Both the position numbers and the translations under genes were made by a program. Source: Bacteroidota bacterium (GTDB lineage Bacteria > Bacteroidota > Bacteroidia > UBA8524). From it: a stretch of DNA of 64,000 nt. The stretch is from positions 62,001 to 126,000 of the forward strand of contig WGMZ01000018.1 of the NCBI GenBank assembly GCA_016124735.1. Direction: 5' to 3'. How positions within the stretch are numbered: the first letter of the stretch is position 1; the number at the start of each line of letters is the position of its first letter. The notes beneath the pieces are model-generated. The model was not told where the DNA came from and searched no databases. It worked only from the letters and a program-made list of their open reading frames with translations. Shown in pieces: positions 52,401 to 61,436 of this stretch.

Positions 52401-53282
52401 TCGGACACCTTCAATTGGGTGCCGGCAAAAGGGGGAGATTATACGGTGACTGAAATTGTCGTTTCTCAAAAAGGCTGCACAGATACCCTGCAGAAAAATA
52501 TCCATGTTCTGGACATACCGGCGGTATCCGTGGAGGAAATTACATCCTGTGTGGAATTTGTAGCCGAATTGCACGACCACAGTACCAGTTCGGAACAACA
52601 AATTACCAATTGGGACTGGATTTGGGATGGTCAATCTTACATCGGACAAGACGTCAGTGAAATATTCGCCGATTCAGGTTCCTATAATTATTCCTTGAGT
52701 CTGACTACCAATGCGGGCTGTATTTTTAAGGATATATTTTCTGATAGCATCTATATCTATCCAAAACCAACCGCAGCTTTCTCCCATTCCCCTGATTTTG
52801 TTTTGCTGGATAAGCCTAAAATCCAATTTTTAAATCAGACAATAGGGGCTTCGGAATTTCAATGGTATTTCGGAGATGATGCAATATCAGGTGTTACATC
52901 ACCAACACATGCTTATACCGATACCGGCAGGTTTGAAGTGAAACTTTGGGTGAAAAACCGCTTTGGTTGCACAGACAGCACTTTCGATACCGTTTGGGTT
53001 CGGCCCATGCTGCAATGCTTTATTCCCAACGCCTTTACACCCAACCATGATCGCTTAAATGAATCATTTGGTCCAAAGTGTGAAGGAGTGAGAAATTTTA
53101 AGATGACCATTTATAATCGTTGGGGACAGGAAATTTTCCATACTGAAAACGGTGAACTTTGGGATCCCATGCAACAGGGGATTGAGATTGTGCCGGATGG
53201 CATCTATGTGTACTATATCGTGGCATACGACTTCAGGGGAACTCCTCAGTTTTTCAGGGGTAACGTGGTAGTGTTGCATTAG
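49491..53282 (+). CDS. IgGFc-binding-like/PKD surface protein with CHU_C domain
   Basis: A 1263-residue T9SS cargo protein. After a signal peptide (WGVFFLLLLSFIAPVQAQ) comes an IgGFc-binding N-terminal-like domain (RVFWVGHMGHIDGTGSNFAL, LYLDEGKYYSFVSYEANYVL, TLAQYPRTQNCDGNTGDPTL), about eight PKD-like domains (YLMWYFGDGTTDSGNYQISK, KWEWTFGDSILKQTQHVARK, FQWYFGDDAISGVTSPTHAY) and a CHU_C/T9SS type B sorting domain (CFIPNAFTPNHDRLNESFGP, MTIYNRWGQEIFHTENG, DGIYVYYIVAYDFRG). The architecture suggests a large adhesin on the cell surface. The open frame reaches 49407, but the ATG at 49491 places the signal peptide first and follows a -7 box. It is the intact counterpart of the broken PKD gene at 16.98-20.63 kb. 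Confidence 0.93.
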   Translation: MRKLKWGVFFLLLLSFIAPVQAQNVSNRGRVFWVGHMGHIDGTGSNFALYITTDASTSALVRVSIPGGTYNSLVVVPSNQVVVVTLPSNQTYMNCTDCILDRGVKIESLNQDIVVYAHIYSNARSDATLLIPVETLGKEYYAIAFTQNPSGSSQRSEFMLVGVEDSTYIDIYPTSDILPNKPKNKMYTVMLNEGEIYHAQSLSDVSGTRLVARSSNGISCKKVAAFSGSSFTRVGCSNASTGDNLYQQLFPTTSWGMEFVTAPLKSRNGDQFRVLAKYDSTKVTINGGTPLYLDEGKYYSFVSYEANYVLTDKPVTLAQYPRTQNCDGNTGDPTLIVIPPIEQMVKYVAMYSSPYQNITGQYLNIITKTSDTGSFMIDNQKVEFTSMSNKPQFAYAQLSVNSGLHQMNSDSSFQVVAYGFGYVEAYGYAGGTNIKNLVQSISSSADSICLGDTLNMKAEVNYQPTYLMWYFGDGTTDSGNYQISKIYTSPGKYPVSLVTRKEGLVDCGSTDSTVYWIRVHGYPTANFSVQGNCLNDSIKFKDISIPNTSYSYVSKWEWTFGDSILKQTQHVARKFHRYDSMPTRLVVWNNNLCSDTFWADHFVNPNPTVDYQKNDTCPGKIIQFLDLSYLPQGNIDSSIWYFDSSQTFTGRQIPFATLVEGGHRFDLLVKSDSGCTEVKYDSFWIYPKPTAKFTVTNACFSHEIHVNDSSVLATGWEWDYSDTSFTGAPVPYIFNDSGLYPIHLKVKSSNGCLDSFSRIVSIYPNPLSHWKSEGNCTSDLYTFSPDFDTTNYPDWQYHWEIEGSQYMGTTQLRNFTSGWKSVKLAVQSADNCSDSSRGKVFVNLNPLAKTQFAPNCEFEKGTLIDVSDYQGSSEHIRRWDWGNLQFTDSVNLITPIKGGIRWIQLTVTTDSNCVDTASQFLEIWDLPNADFTTLGNCPMAIVSHKDQTVIVSSDPLVSWNWTVSQGENGQSDTFNWVPAKGGDYTVTEIVVSQKGCTDTLQKNIHVLDIPAVSVEEITSCVEFVAELHDHSTSSEQQITNWDWIWDGQSYIGQDVSEIFADSGSYNYSLSLTTNAGCIFKDIFSDSIYIYPKPTAAFSHSPDFVLLDKPKIQFLNQTIGASEFQWYFGDDAISGVTSPTHAYTDTGRFEVKLWVKNRFGCTDSTFDTVWVRPMLQCFIPNAFTPNHDRLNESFGPKCEGVRNFKMTIYNRWGQEIFHTENGELWDPMQQGIEIVPDGIYVYYIVAYDFRGTPQFFRGNVVVLH

Positions 53283-53335
53283 GCCCATGGTGGATAAAAG
53301 TATTGGGCTGATTTTCAAAATTCTATTGAGAGTGA

Positions 53336-53343
53336 TAACTTCG
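53336..53343 (+). promoter_or_regulatory. -7-like box upstream of carA
   Basis: TAACTTCG, the same octamer as upstream of gldA, lies 16 bases before the TTG start of carA. No clear -33 TTG at the usual spacing. Confidence 0.35.
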
Positions 53344-53359
53344 CATCCAAAATTTCCCA

Positions 53360-54454
53360 TTGGCACAAATCGCAAAACTCCCATCCATCCTGGTTCTTGA
53401 AGACGGAACCGTATTTCATGGAACTTCTATCGGAAAAATCGGTACTACAACCGGTGAAATTTGCTTCAATACTGGCTTGACCGGTTATCAGGAAATCTTC
53501 ACAGACCCTTCTTATTTCGGTCAAATCCTGGTAGCTACCGTCGATCATATTGGTAATTATGGTATTAGCGACGAAGACATTGAATCCAATTCAATTAAAA
53601 TCGCTGGTTTGGTATGTAAGAATTTTGCTCATTTCTATTCCAGAACCAAGGCAAAGGCAAGCATCCACGAATACTTTACAGAACAAAATCTTGTCGGTAT
53701 TGCCGATGTTGATACCCGCCAGTTGGTGCGACATATCCGTCAAAGAGGAGCAATGAATGCAATCATCTCCTCTGAAATTCTTGATGTGGAAGAACTAAAG
53801 AAAAAAGTGAAGGAAATCCCGAGTATGCAGGGGATGGAATTGTCTTCTAAAGTGACAACTCAGGAAGCTTATGAAGTAGGGATGGATAACCCTGGAAAAA
53901 AAGTAGCTGTTCTTGACCTCGGGCTGAAGCAAAATATACTTCGCTGCTTGCTCGATAGAGGCTTGAGGCTGAAGGTTTTTCCTGCCAAAACTTCGTATCA
54001 GGAGATGGCAGCATGGAACCCGGATGGATACATGCTGACCAATGGTCCTGGTGATCCGGCATCCATGCCCTATGCAGTGGATACGGTAAAGGATATTTTG
54101 GCGAATAAGGTGCCTGTTTTTGGAATTTGCATGGGAAATCAAATTCTGGGCAGAGCCTGTGGCCTGGATACCTTCAAAATGTTCAATGGTCACCGTGGGT
54201 TGAACCATCCGGTTAAAAACCTACTTACAGGACGCTGCGAAATCACGTCTCAAAACCATGGTTTCGCTATTAAGAATGAGGGTTTGGAAGCAGCCGGCGT
54301 GGAGGTAACTCATGTCCATCTGAACGACAATACCATTGCAGGGATTCGGGTGAAGAACCAAAAAGCCTTCTCCGTGCAGTACCATCCGGAAAGCAATCCC
54401 GGACCACACGACAGCCGTTATTTGTTTGACGACTTTGTACAATCATTAAACTAA
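53360..54454 (+). CDS. carA: Carbamoyl-phosphate synthase small subunit
   Basis: Glutamine amidotransferase subunit that feeds ammonia to CarB for arginine and pyrimidine synthesis. The 364 residues show the N-terminal domain (SILVLEDGTVFHGTSIGKIG, FNTGLTGYQEIFTDPSYFGQ) and the class I amidotransferase triad C257 in FGICMGNQILG, H342 and E344 in VQYHPESNPGPHDS. The start is TTG: no ATG precedes the conserved N-terminus and the frame begins where the family does. carB is not in the window. eno follows 17 bases later. Confidence 0.96.
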   Translation: MAQIAKLPSILVLEDGTVFHGTSIGKIGTTTGEICFNTGLTGYQEIFTDPSYFGQILVATVDHIGNYGISDEDIESNSIKIAGLVCKNFAHFYSRTKAKASIHEYFTEQNLVGIADVDTRQLVRHIRQRGAMNAIISSEILDVEELKKKVKEIPSMQGMELSSKVTTQEAYEVGMDNPGKKVAVLDLGLKQNILRCLLDRGLRLKVFPAKTSYQEMAAWNPDGYMLTNGPGDPASMPYAVDTVKDILANKVPVFGICMGNQILGRACGLDTFKMFNGHRGLNHPVKNLLTGRCEITSQNHGFAIKNEGLEAAGVEVTHVHLNDNTIAGIRVKNQKAFSVQYHPESNPGPHDSRYLFDDFVQSLN

Positions 54455-54471
54455 CCTTTAAAGCCGAATAA

Positions 54472-55761
<1,290 letters not shown>

Positions 55762-55776
55762 TTAAAGATAATGTCT

Positions 55777-55800
55777 AAAGCCTCGCAAGAGGCTTTTTTA
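55777..55800 (+). terminator. Terminator of eno
   Basis: An 8-bp stem AAAGCCTC (55777-55784) and GAGGCTTT (55789-55796) with a GCAA tetraloop and a run of six T (55794-55799) lies 15 bases after the eno stop and overlaps the 3' end of the converging Hpt gene. Confidence 0.9.
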
Positions 55801-56145
55801 TGCTTTCAAATTGAAATGATGCGAAACTTCTTTGTCGAGACCCTCGCATGCTTCTCGGAATGAGTCAATATCTTCTTGCAAATCTTTTTCCCCCGATTTA
55901 CTCCTCTTCTCCAGTCCCAGAGCTTTTTCGTATAGCGCTTTGGCTCCCATAATGATAAAGCCCGATTTAAATTTATGCGCTTTTCGGCGAACTGCTTCTA
56001 AATCCATATCATCAAAGGCCTGCTGCAGACTGCTCAATTCTTCCTGAATGCCGTTGTGATACAATGCAGCCACCTGAGATGCAATGTCTTGATTTCCGGC
56101 GGTTTGCTTCAGGAATTCGTCTGGGTCAAAATGGGTCCGTTTCAT
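55798..56145 (-). CDS. Hpt domain phosphotransfer protein
   Basis: A 115-residue all-helical histidine phosphotransfer protein. The phosphoacceptor is H57 in VRRKAHKFKSGFIIMGAKAL, which matches the HxxKSG pattern of Hpt domains. It overlaps the NtrC-type gene by 4 bases as the second gene of that operon. A second Hpt gene lies on the other side of the NtrC gene. With no kinase in the window it probably shuttles phosphate from a hybrid kinase elsewhere. Confidence 0.9.
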   Translation of the reverse strand: MKRTHFDPDEFLKQTAGNQDIASQVAALYHNGIQEELSSLQQAFDDMDLEAVRRKAHKFKSGFIIMGAKALYEKALGLEKRSKSGEKDLQEDIDSFREACEGLDKEVSHHFNLKA

Positions 56146-57503
56146 TTGACAACCACCTCGCTATTTTGAATCATTCGATAAATCGTTGATTTACCAATAT
56201 CCAATTTTTTAGCGACAAGTAAAACATTGCCGTCGTATTTATCGAGGTAGTTCTGTATGATACTTCCTGTGTATTCTTTCAATGTCATCTCCTTACTCAG
56301 TAAATCAGTCATGGTTCTGGCATTGTTGAAAATAATATTGTCTTCTTCAATCACATCGCCGTCGGCCATCACACAGGCTAATTCAATGACAGCCTTAAGC
56401 TCCCGAATATTTCCCGGGAACGGATAATTCAATAGTTTTTTTTGCGCCCCGGATGAAAGTGTCTTCTTGCCCGATTTATTGTCTTTGACATATTCGTCGA
56501 TAAAATGTTTTGAGATGACCAAAATATCCCCTTCCCGGTCGCGCAAGGGAGGCAATTCTATGGGCAATCCGAGCAAACGGTAGTACAAGTCCTCCCTGAA
56601 ATTTCCCGCTTTGACCTCGTCCTGTAGATTTTTATGCGTCGCAACAATAACGCGAACATCAATGGGAATTAGTTGGTTTGAGCCGATTCGACTTACTTCT
56701 CTTTCCTGCAATACACGAAGAAGTTTTGCCTGAAGGGATACATCCATTTCTCCAATTTCATCCAGGAAAATAGTGCCTTTGTTGGCCTCTTCAAATTTTC
56801 CGATTCGTCGGTTTTGTGCCCCGGTAAAGGCCCCTTTTTCATGCCCGAAGAGTTCAGCTTCAATCAAATCTTTTGGAATTGCCGTAATATTCACCGCAAC
56901 AAAGGGTCTGTTTTTCCTGTCGCTGTTGTAGTGTATCGCTTTGGCAACCAACTCTTTCCCCGTTCCGGTTTCGCCGGTTATCGAAACAGTAATTTTGCTG
57001 TTGCAAGCCTTGTCGATGAGTGAAAAACAGCGGTTTATTGCTGTGGAATTCCCAATTATAGACTTGTTGTAATCGTATTTTTTGCCAATTTCTTCTTTCA
57101 GTAAAGAAATTTCTTCCTTCAATTCGAGGTTCTGACGAATATTGTTGACTACACTGAGAATCCGGTTTCTGGCATCCTCATTCTTCACAATATAATCGTA
57201 GGCACCCTGCTTCAATAACTCAACAGCTGTATTGACGTCTTCTTGTCCTGAAATGATCAGAACCTGTATGTCATTGTTATAATCCTTGACTTTTTTCAAT
57301 ACTTCAGAGCCAGTCAGGTCGGGCAAAGAATAATCGAGGGTCACGATGTTTGGGTTTTCAGCAAGGGCTCCGAGAAATTCTTTCGCTGTGCGAAATTTCC
57401 GCACCTCGTAATCCGGATTCAGGGTAAGATGATAAATGAGGAACTCGCTGTACCATTCGTCATCTTCAACAATAAATATTTTAATGGTATCCTTTTTGGT
57501 CAT
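56142..57503 (-). CDS. NtrC-family sigma-54 response regulator
   Basis: A 453-residue activator: receiver with acidic E13-D14-D15, phosphoacceptor D57 in IVTLDYSLPDLTGSE, S85 in LIISGQED and K107 in YDYIVKNED; AAA+ domain with Walker A GETGTGKE (177-184), the sigma-54 contact loop GAFTGA (224-229) and Walker B GTIFLDEIGEM; a C-terminal Fis-type helix-turn-helix (NVLLVAKKLDIGKSTIYRMI). It activates sigma-54 promoters. The residue after K107 is Asn, not the usual Pro. It is flanked by two Hpt genes and upstream of a polysaccharide cluster that it may control; the link is by position only. Confidence 0.95.
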   Translation of the reverse strand: MTKKDTIKIFIVEDDEWYSEFLIYHLTLNPDYEVRKFRTAKEFLGALAENPNIVTLDYSLPDLTGSEVLKKVKDYNNDIQVLIISGQEDVNTAVELLKQGAYDYIVKNEDARNRILSVVNNIRQNLELKEEISLLKEEIGKKYDYNKSIIGNSTAINRCFSLIDKACNSKITVSITGETGTGKELVAKAIHYNSDRKNRPFVAVNITAIPKDLIEAELFGHEKGAFTGAQNRRIGKFEEANKGTIFLDEIGEMDVSLQAKLLRVLQEREVSRIGSNQLIPIDVRVIVATHKNLQDEVKAGNFREDLYYRLLGLPIELPPLRDREGDILVISKHFIDEYVKDNKSGKKTLSSGAQKKLLNYPFPGNIRELKAVIELACVMADGDVIEEDNIIFNNARTMTDLLSKEMTLKEYTGSIIQNYLDKYDGNVLLVAKKLDIGKSTIYRMIQNSEVVVK

Positions 57504-57564
57504 AGTGTTCGGAAGTATTCCAAATTTAAAAATTCATTTCAAATTGGGAAAAAATTTCTTAAGA

Positions 57565-57945
57565 ATGGAAGAAAAATATTTTAAATTTAAACCTGAAATG
57601 AATCCGTATGACCTGACTGCCCTCACGACGATGTGCGGGGGAGATCCCTCCTTCATGAGGGACTTTATACAATTGTTTATTGACACAACGCCTCCAAACC
57701 TGGAGTCGATGAAGGAATACCGTCAGAATAAGAAATGGGTCGAAGTGGGGGAGATTCTACATAAAATCAAACCAACCGTTGAGCTCTTTGGTATGAATCA
57801 TATCATAACTGAAATTAAACTTGCTGAGCGGGCTGGTCGTTATGGCCACGATTTGGATCAGATGGATTCCTGGTTGGATCATATAGTCCCCCAATTGGAA
57901 GAAGCACTTGCTGCGCTTAAAGAAGAGGTGAAAAAGTACGGCTAA
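57565..57945 (+). CDS. Second Hpt domain phosphotransfer protein
   Basis: A 126-residue Hpt protein divergent from the NtrC-type gene: MCGGDPSFMRDFIQLFIDTT, then VGEILHKIKPTVELFGMNHI with phosphoacceptor H66 (HKIK in place of the usual HxxKG). The ATG at 57565 is chosen because the domain starts there; the open frame back to 57436 lies inside the regulator gene on the other strand. It differs clearly in sequence from the other Hpt (residues around the His are not alike), so they are not recent copies. It converges on the glycosyltransferase gene with a 4-base overlap. Confidence 0.88.
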   Translation: MEEKYFKFKPEMNPYDLTALTTMCGGDPSFMRDFIQLFIDTTPPNLESMKEYRQNKKWVEVGEILHKIKPTVELFGMNHIITEIKLAERAGRYGHDLDQMDSWLDHIVPQLEEALAALKEEVKKYG

Positions 57946-59096
57946 GCTCTTTTAGCTCTTTCCCATAAAGCACTCTGACTTCCTTTTAAGAATCTTCTGA
58001 ATCCGAGAAAAACAGCCAGATTCATGATGAAAAAGTAACTGGGAACATAAAGTAGTTTTATGCGACTGCCCTTTTTCTCAAAGTACCAGCCAAGTAATGC
58101 GGATGCGTAAAAGGCGCACTGTCCGAGAAATAGCAGTTGAAAAAAGGCCTGATTGAGTAGAAATATATTCAGCATGAAAATGAAGGGCAATGCAAAGGCC
58201 GCAAGGCTCCATCTCAATACCCGGTGAGAAATAAATTCAAAGGCAATAAGTGGTCTTTTAAAAACATTGAAGGCCGGTTTCAATCGACTCATACTTTGCC
58301 ATCCGCCCGCACAAATACGAATCTTTCTTTTCAGCTCTTCTTCAACATTGGCGGAAGCTGTTTCGGTAGCAATAGCTTTGGGCTCATATACAATGCGGTA
58401 TCCTTTCAGTACGATTCGCATCGATTGCATAAAATCATCCAGGAGGGTGTCGGGTTCCAATTCTTCATACAGTGATTTGCGGTAACTCATCAGTTCTCCG
58501 GCAGCTCCCACGACGGTGTACAGGTCTGAATCGGCTTTTTTGAGCATACTTTCATATTTCCAGTAAATTCCTTCCCCGCCTTCGCTGGCGCCTGCCTTCT
58601 CTTTACTAAGGATCCGCTTCTCCCCGGTAACGCCCCCTACTCTTTCGTCTGCATAATGCCGGCTCAGTAACATCAATGCATTCGGATTGATATCGGTGTT
58701 GGCGTCGCAGAAAACCAGGATTTCTCCGGTGGCATAAGGAATGGCGCGATTCATCGCCGCTGCTTTCCCTGCCCGTATTTCAGAATGCAAATGCAAGATG
58801 CCCGGCTGGTCCTTTAAAAGCTCGGCGGTTCTGTCATTACTTCCATCGGATATAAAGATGATTTGTAAACATTCAGGCGGATACTCAAGTGCTTGTGAAT
58901 TCTTTACCTTATCCAGAATATAGGCTTCTTCATTAAAACAGGGTACAATCAGGCTGATTGTAGGTCGAAACATTTCATCTGCTTCAGTTTGAGGATATTT
59001 TCCTTTGATACCTATCAGAATTTTTACTGCGATGCCATATCCGAGGTAGGCATAAAAGACCAGGAATATCAGGAAATAAAGGGTGCTTTCAACCAT
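57942..59096 (-). CDS. Membrane glycosyltransferase family 2
   Basis: A 384-residue processive-type glycosyltransferase. An N-terminal helix (LYFLIFLVFYAYLGYGIAVK), then the GT-A domain with SLIVPCFNEEAYILDKVKN, FISDGSNDRTAELL, the DxD-like FCDANTDINPNALML and a C-terminal Arg/Trp motif (RKIRICAGGWQSM), followed by three helices. This layout is like cellulose- or chitin-synthase type enzymes that make or extend polysaccharide. The ATG at 59096 overlaps the upstream gene by 8 bases; the longer frame to 59258 adds no domain. Confidence 0.92.
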   Translation of the reverse strand: MVESTLYFLIFLVFYAYLGYGIAVKILIGIKGKYPQTEADEMFRPTISLIVPCFNEEAYILDKVKNSQALEYPPECLQIIFISDGSNDRTAELLKDQPGILHLHSEIRAGKAAAMNRAIPYATGEILVFCDANTDINPNALMLLSRHYADERVGGVTGEKRILSKEKAGASEGGEGIYWKYESMLKKADSDLYTVVGAAGELMSYRKSLYEELEPDTLLDDFMQSMRIVLKGYRIVYEPKAIATETASANVEEELKRKIRICAGGWQSMSRLKPAFNVFKRPLIAFEFISHRVLRWSLAAFALPFIFMLNIFLLNQAFFQLLFLGQCAFYASALLGWYFEKKGSRIKLLYVPSYFFIMNLAVFLGFRRFLKGSQSALWERAKRA

Positions 59097-60222
59097 GGAG
59101 TAGCGATTTATAATGATTAAGTACCTGTTCAGCGCTTTTTTTCCAGCTGAAAAAGCGGCTCCTCTCCAATCCTTTTTGTTCCATTTCTTTTCTGTATGTT
59201 GAATCTGAGTGCATGTGGGCAATTGCATGTGCAATGGCCCGCGGGTCTTTTGGGTCAACTAGGAGAGCGGCACCATCGGCAATTTCGGGCATAGAGGAAG
59301 TGGTGGATGTAATCACCGCTTTACCACATTGCATGGCTTCCAAAATGGGTATGCCAAAGCTTTCACGAAGCGAAGGGTATAAAAAGAACTGACTCAGGTT
59401 ATAAATCAATGGCAGCTCTTTATTGGGGATGTATCCAGTCAGAAATATATGTTCACGTAGGGAAGTATGGCCAATATCATCGAGCATATCGCTCAGATAT
59501 TTTTCGTTGAGATCCGGCATAACCAATTCAAGAGCATTTACCATGTTTTCGCGGTACAGAGCATAGGCCAATAGTACATTACGAACATTTTTCTTGGGAT
59601 CGGTATTGCCAAGGAAAAAGAGAAAATTGTTGGGCAAATTGTAACGCTTTCGGGCTTCATCCAGGGTCCCGGCGCTGTCAATTGGCCGGAATTCCAAAGA
59701 AGCAGCATTGTACACCGTGTATATGTCGTTGCTGCGTTCGGGAAAACGCTGTCGAATATTGGCTTCTTCAAAGCGCGATACAGTAATTATCCGACTGGCA
59801 TTTTTCATTGCTTGTGGAACATTCCATCTTCGGTACAAATTGCCTAGCTTTTGATACCAGGTCCCTTGTTTCAAGTGAAGTTTTTCCAGATAGATGATGT
59901 CGTGTACCGTTACAATCAAAGGGATGTTTATTCTGCGAGGAGCAGTATTCGAGGTGCAATGAAGAAGATCAATTTTTAATGATCTTACCGCTTTAGGCAA
60001 GGCGATTAGTTCCCAGTCGATATAGGATTTTGCCGGAAGCTCAACGATTTTAAAATTGACGGTTTCTTCTATTACATCTTTGTCGACATCGGGTTTTACA
60101 AAGAGAAAATATTCGTTTTCAGTATCAATCAACTGCAATTGACGGATAATTTCTACCGCCACGATATCCATACCGTGTTTCTTTTTTCTTTGAATACGCT
60201 GTGCTTCGATGCCTATCCTCAT
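59089..60222 (-). CDS. Glycosyltransferase family 4
   Basis: A 377-residue GT-B fold enzyme with the N-terminal MRIGIEAQRIQRKKKHGMDI, VTVHDIIYLEKLHLKQGTWY in the first half, and the nucleotide-sugar domain: FLFFLGNTDPKKNVRNVLLA, IFLTGYIPNKELPLIYNLSQ, LYPSLRESFGIPILEAMQCG with the E-x7-E motif. The N-terminal half begins with a typical GT4 chain. It overlaps the downstream GT2 gene by 8 bases and the upstream one by 4. Confidence 0.94.
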   Translation of the reverse strand: MRIGIEAQRIQRKKKHGMDIVAVEIIRQLQLIDTENEYFLFVKPDVDKDVIEETVNFKIVELPAKSYIDWELIALPKAVRSLKIDLLHCTSNTAPRRINIPLIVTVHDIIYLEKLHLKQGTWYQKLGNLYRRWNVPQAMKNASRIITVSRFEEANIRQRFPERSNDIYTVYNAASLEFRPIDSAGTLDEARKRYNLPNNFLFFLGNTDPKKNVRNVLLAYALYRENMVNALELVMPDLNEKYLSDMLDDIGHTSLREHIFLTGYIPNKELPLIYNLSQFFLYPSLRESFGIPILEAMQCGKAVITSTTSSMPEIADGAALLVDPKDPRAIAHAIAHMHSDSTYRKEMEQKGLERSRFFSWKKSAEQVLNHYKSLLHG

Positions 60223-61436
60223 TTTTTGTTGGAGTGGGGAGTATGAATAAATGATTTATTGGCACCCTTTAACCTGAAAAGGGTCAGAAAAATCAGCCAT
60301 GCAGTCTGTGGAATCTGACGAAGTGCAGCCATACTGCGTTTGTTTCTCAGATAGCCTGGCGTGGCCAAGTACAGACTTAATAATACCACAAAAGGAAGAC
60401 TAATTTCGTTGAGTAAATCCATGTGCACGGACAGCCCTGGTATTTCAAGATAATGAATGCCAAAAATGAAAAAGAGAATCATGATGAATCCTGCAATCAG
60501 AAATGTGAGCCCGAGCAATAATACACGGGGCAGCAATAGAAATTGCAAGACCTTGTTGAAGTAGTCGACATTCGCTTTCAAAACCAATTCTTTCAGGGCA
60601 TCGCCAAAATGAAGTTTCAGATAATGAAATTGGGCGGATAGCCAGCGTTTACGCTGATTTTCAAAAATTACTTTGTCCTGCACTTTTTCATCCAAAACCA
60701 GCGCGTCTTCGGCATAGCGGATAGGTGTCTTTGCTTTTAGTAGCCGTACTTCCATTTCTTTATCAAAACCGCCGACTGCCTCAATTTGCGTCATTAATTC
60801 CCGGTATTTCTCCAATTGCATTGCAATTCCAGATCCAATAAGCGCGCTGGACAAGCCAAGTTGTACATGTGCCTTTCGAAAAATGGAATTATTTATTTCT
60901 TCACTTAGGGCATCGAGCACAGCCATATGTGTATCCATATTCTTAGCGACGCGGTGTGCCTGAACGATTGTTGGCCTATCTGCGAGGTGGTTGTTCAGAT
61001 TTTGAAGGAAATGGGGATCCATGATATTGTCAATATCCATGATTACTGCATAATCGTAGGCTCCTGGTTGAATCTCGGCTAAACCTGCATTCAGTGATCT
61101 TGCTTTGGTACTTTTGTCAAAGTGTACCTCCACAACTTGTGCTCCCAGACTGCTAAGCTCCGCAATGGTGGATTCCTGCAATTGATCGGCTATAACCTGA
61201 ATGGTATACAAGTGCTCCGGATAATCCTGATTCTTGCCGTGACGGATGCTGTCTAGAATTACCTCATCTCCCTTGTAGGCCGGATATTGGAGGATAAATC
61301 GATTTTGGACAGTATTGAATGCTGGTTTTTTTGTTCTGCTGAATGATGCCACCAATGAAAACACGAAGATATAGAGCACATTCAGGTGTACATAAAGCAG
61401 TAGAATAAGAATGATAAAGCCAAATAGTTCGCTCAT
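60219..61436 (-). CDS. Membrane glycosyltransferase family 2, processive type
   Basis: A 405-residue glycosyltransferase with an N-terminal helix (LFGFIILILLLYVHLNVLYI), a GT-A domain (FILQYPAYKGDEVILDSIRH, AVIMDIDNIMDPHFLQNLNN with the DxD-like DID, VGGFDKEMEVRLL) and the QRKRW motif in VIFENQRKRWLSAQFHYLKL typical of processive beta-glycosyltransferases such as cellulose and hyaluronan synthases. Three or four helices follow. Overlaps both neighbours by 4 bases. Confidence 0.92.
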   Translation of the reverse strand: MSELFGFIILILLLYVHLNVLYIFVFSLVASFSRTKKPAFNTVQNRFILQYPAYKGDEVILDSIRHGKNQDYPEHLYTIQVIADQLQESTIAELSSLGAQVVEVHFDKSTKARSLNAGLAEIQPGAYDYAVIMDIDNIMDPHFLQNLNNHLADRPTIVQAHRVAKNMDTHMAVLDALSEEINNSIFRKAHVQLGLSSALIGSGIAMQLEKYRELMTQIEAVGGFDKEMEVRLLKAKTPIRYAEDALVLDEKVQDKVIFENQRKRWLSAQFHYLKLHFGDALKELVLKANVDYFNKVLQFLLLPRVLLLGLTFLIAGFIMILFFIFGIHYLEIPGLSVHMDLLNEISLPFVVLLSLYLATPGYLRNKRSMAALRQIPQTAWLIFLTLFRLKGANKSFIHTPHSNKK

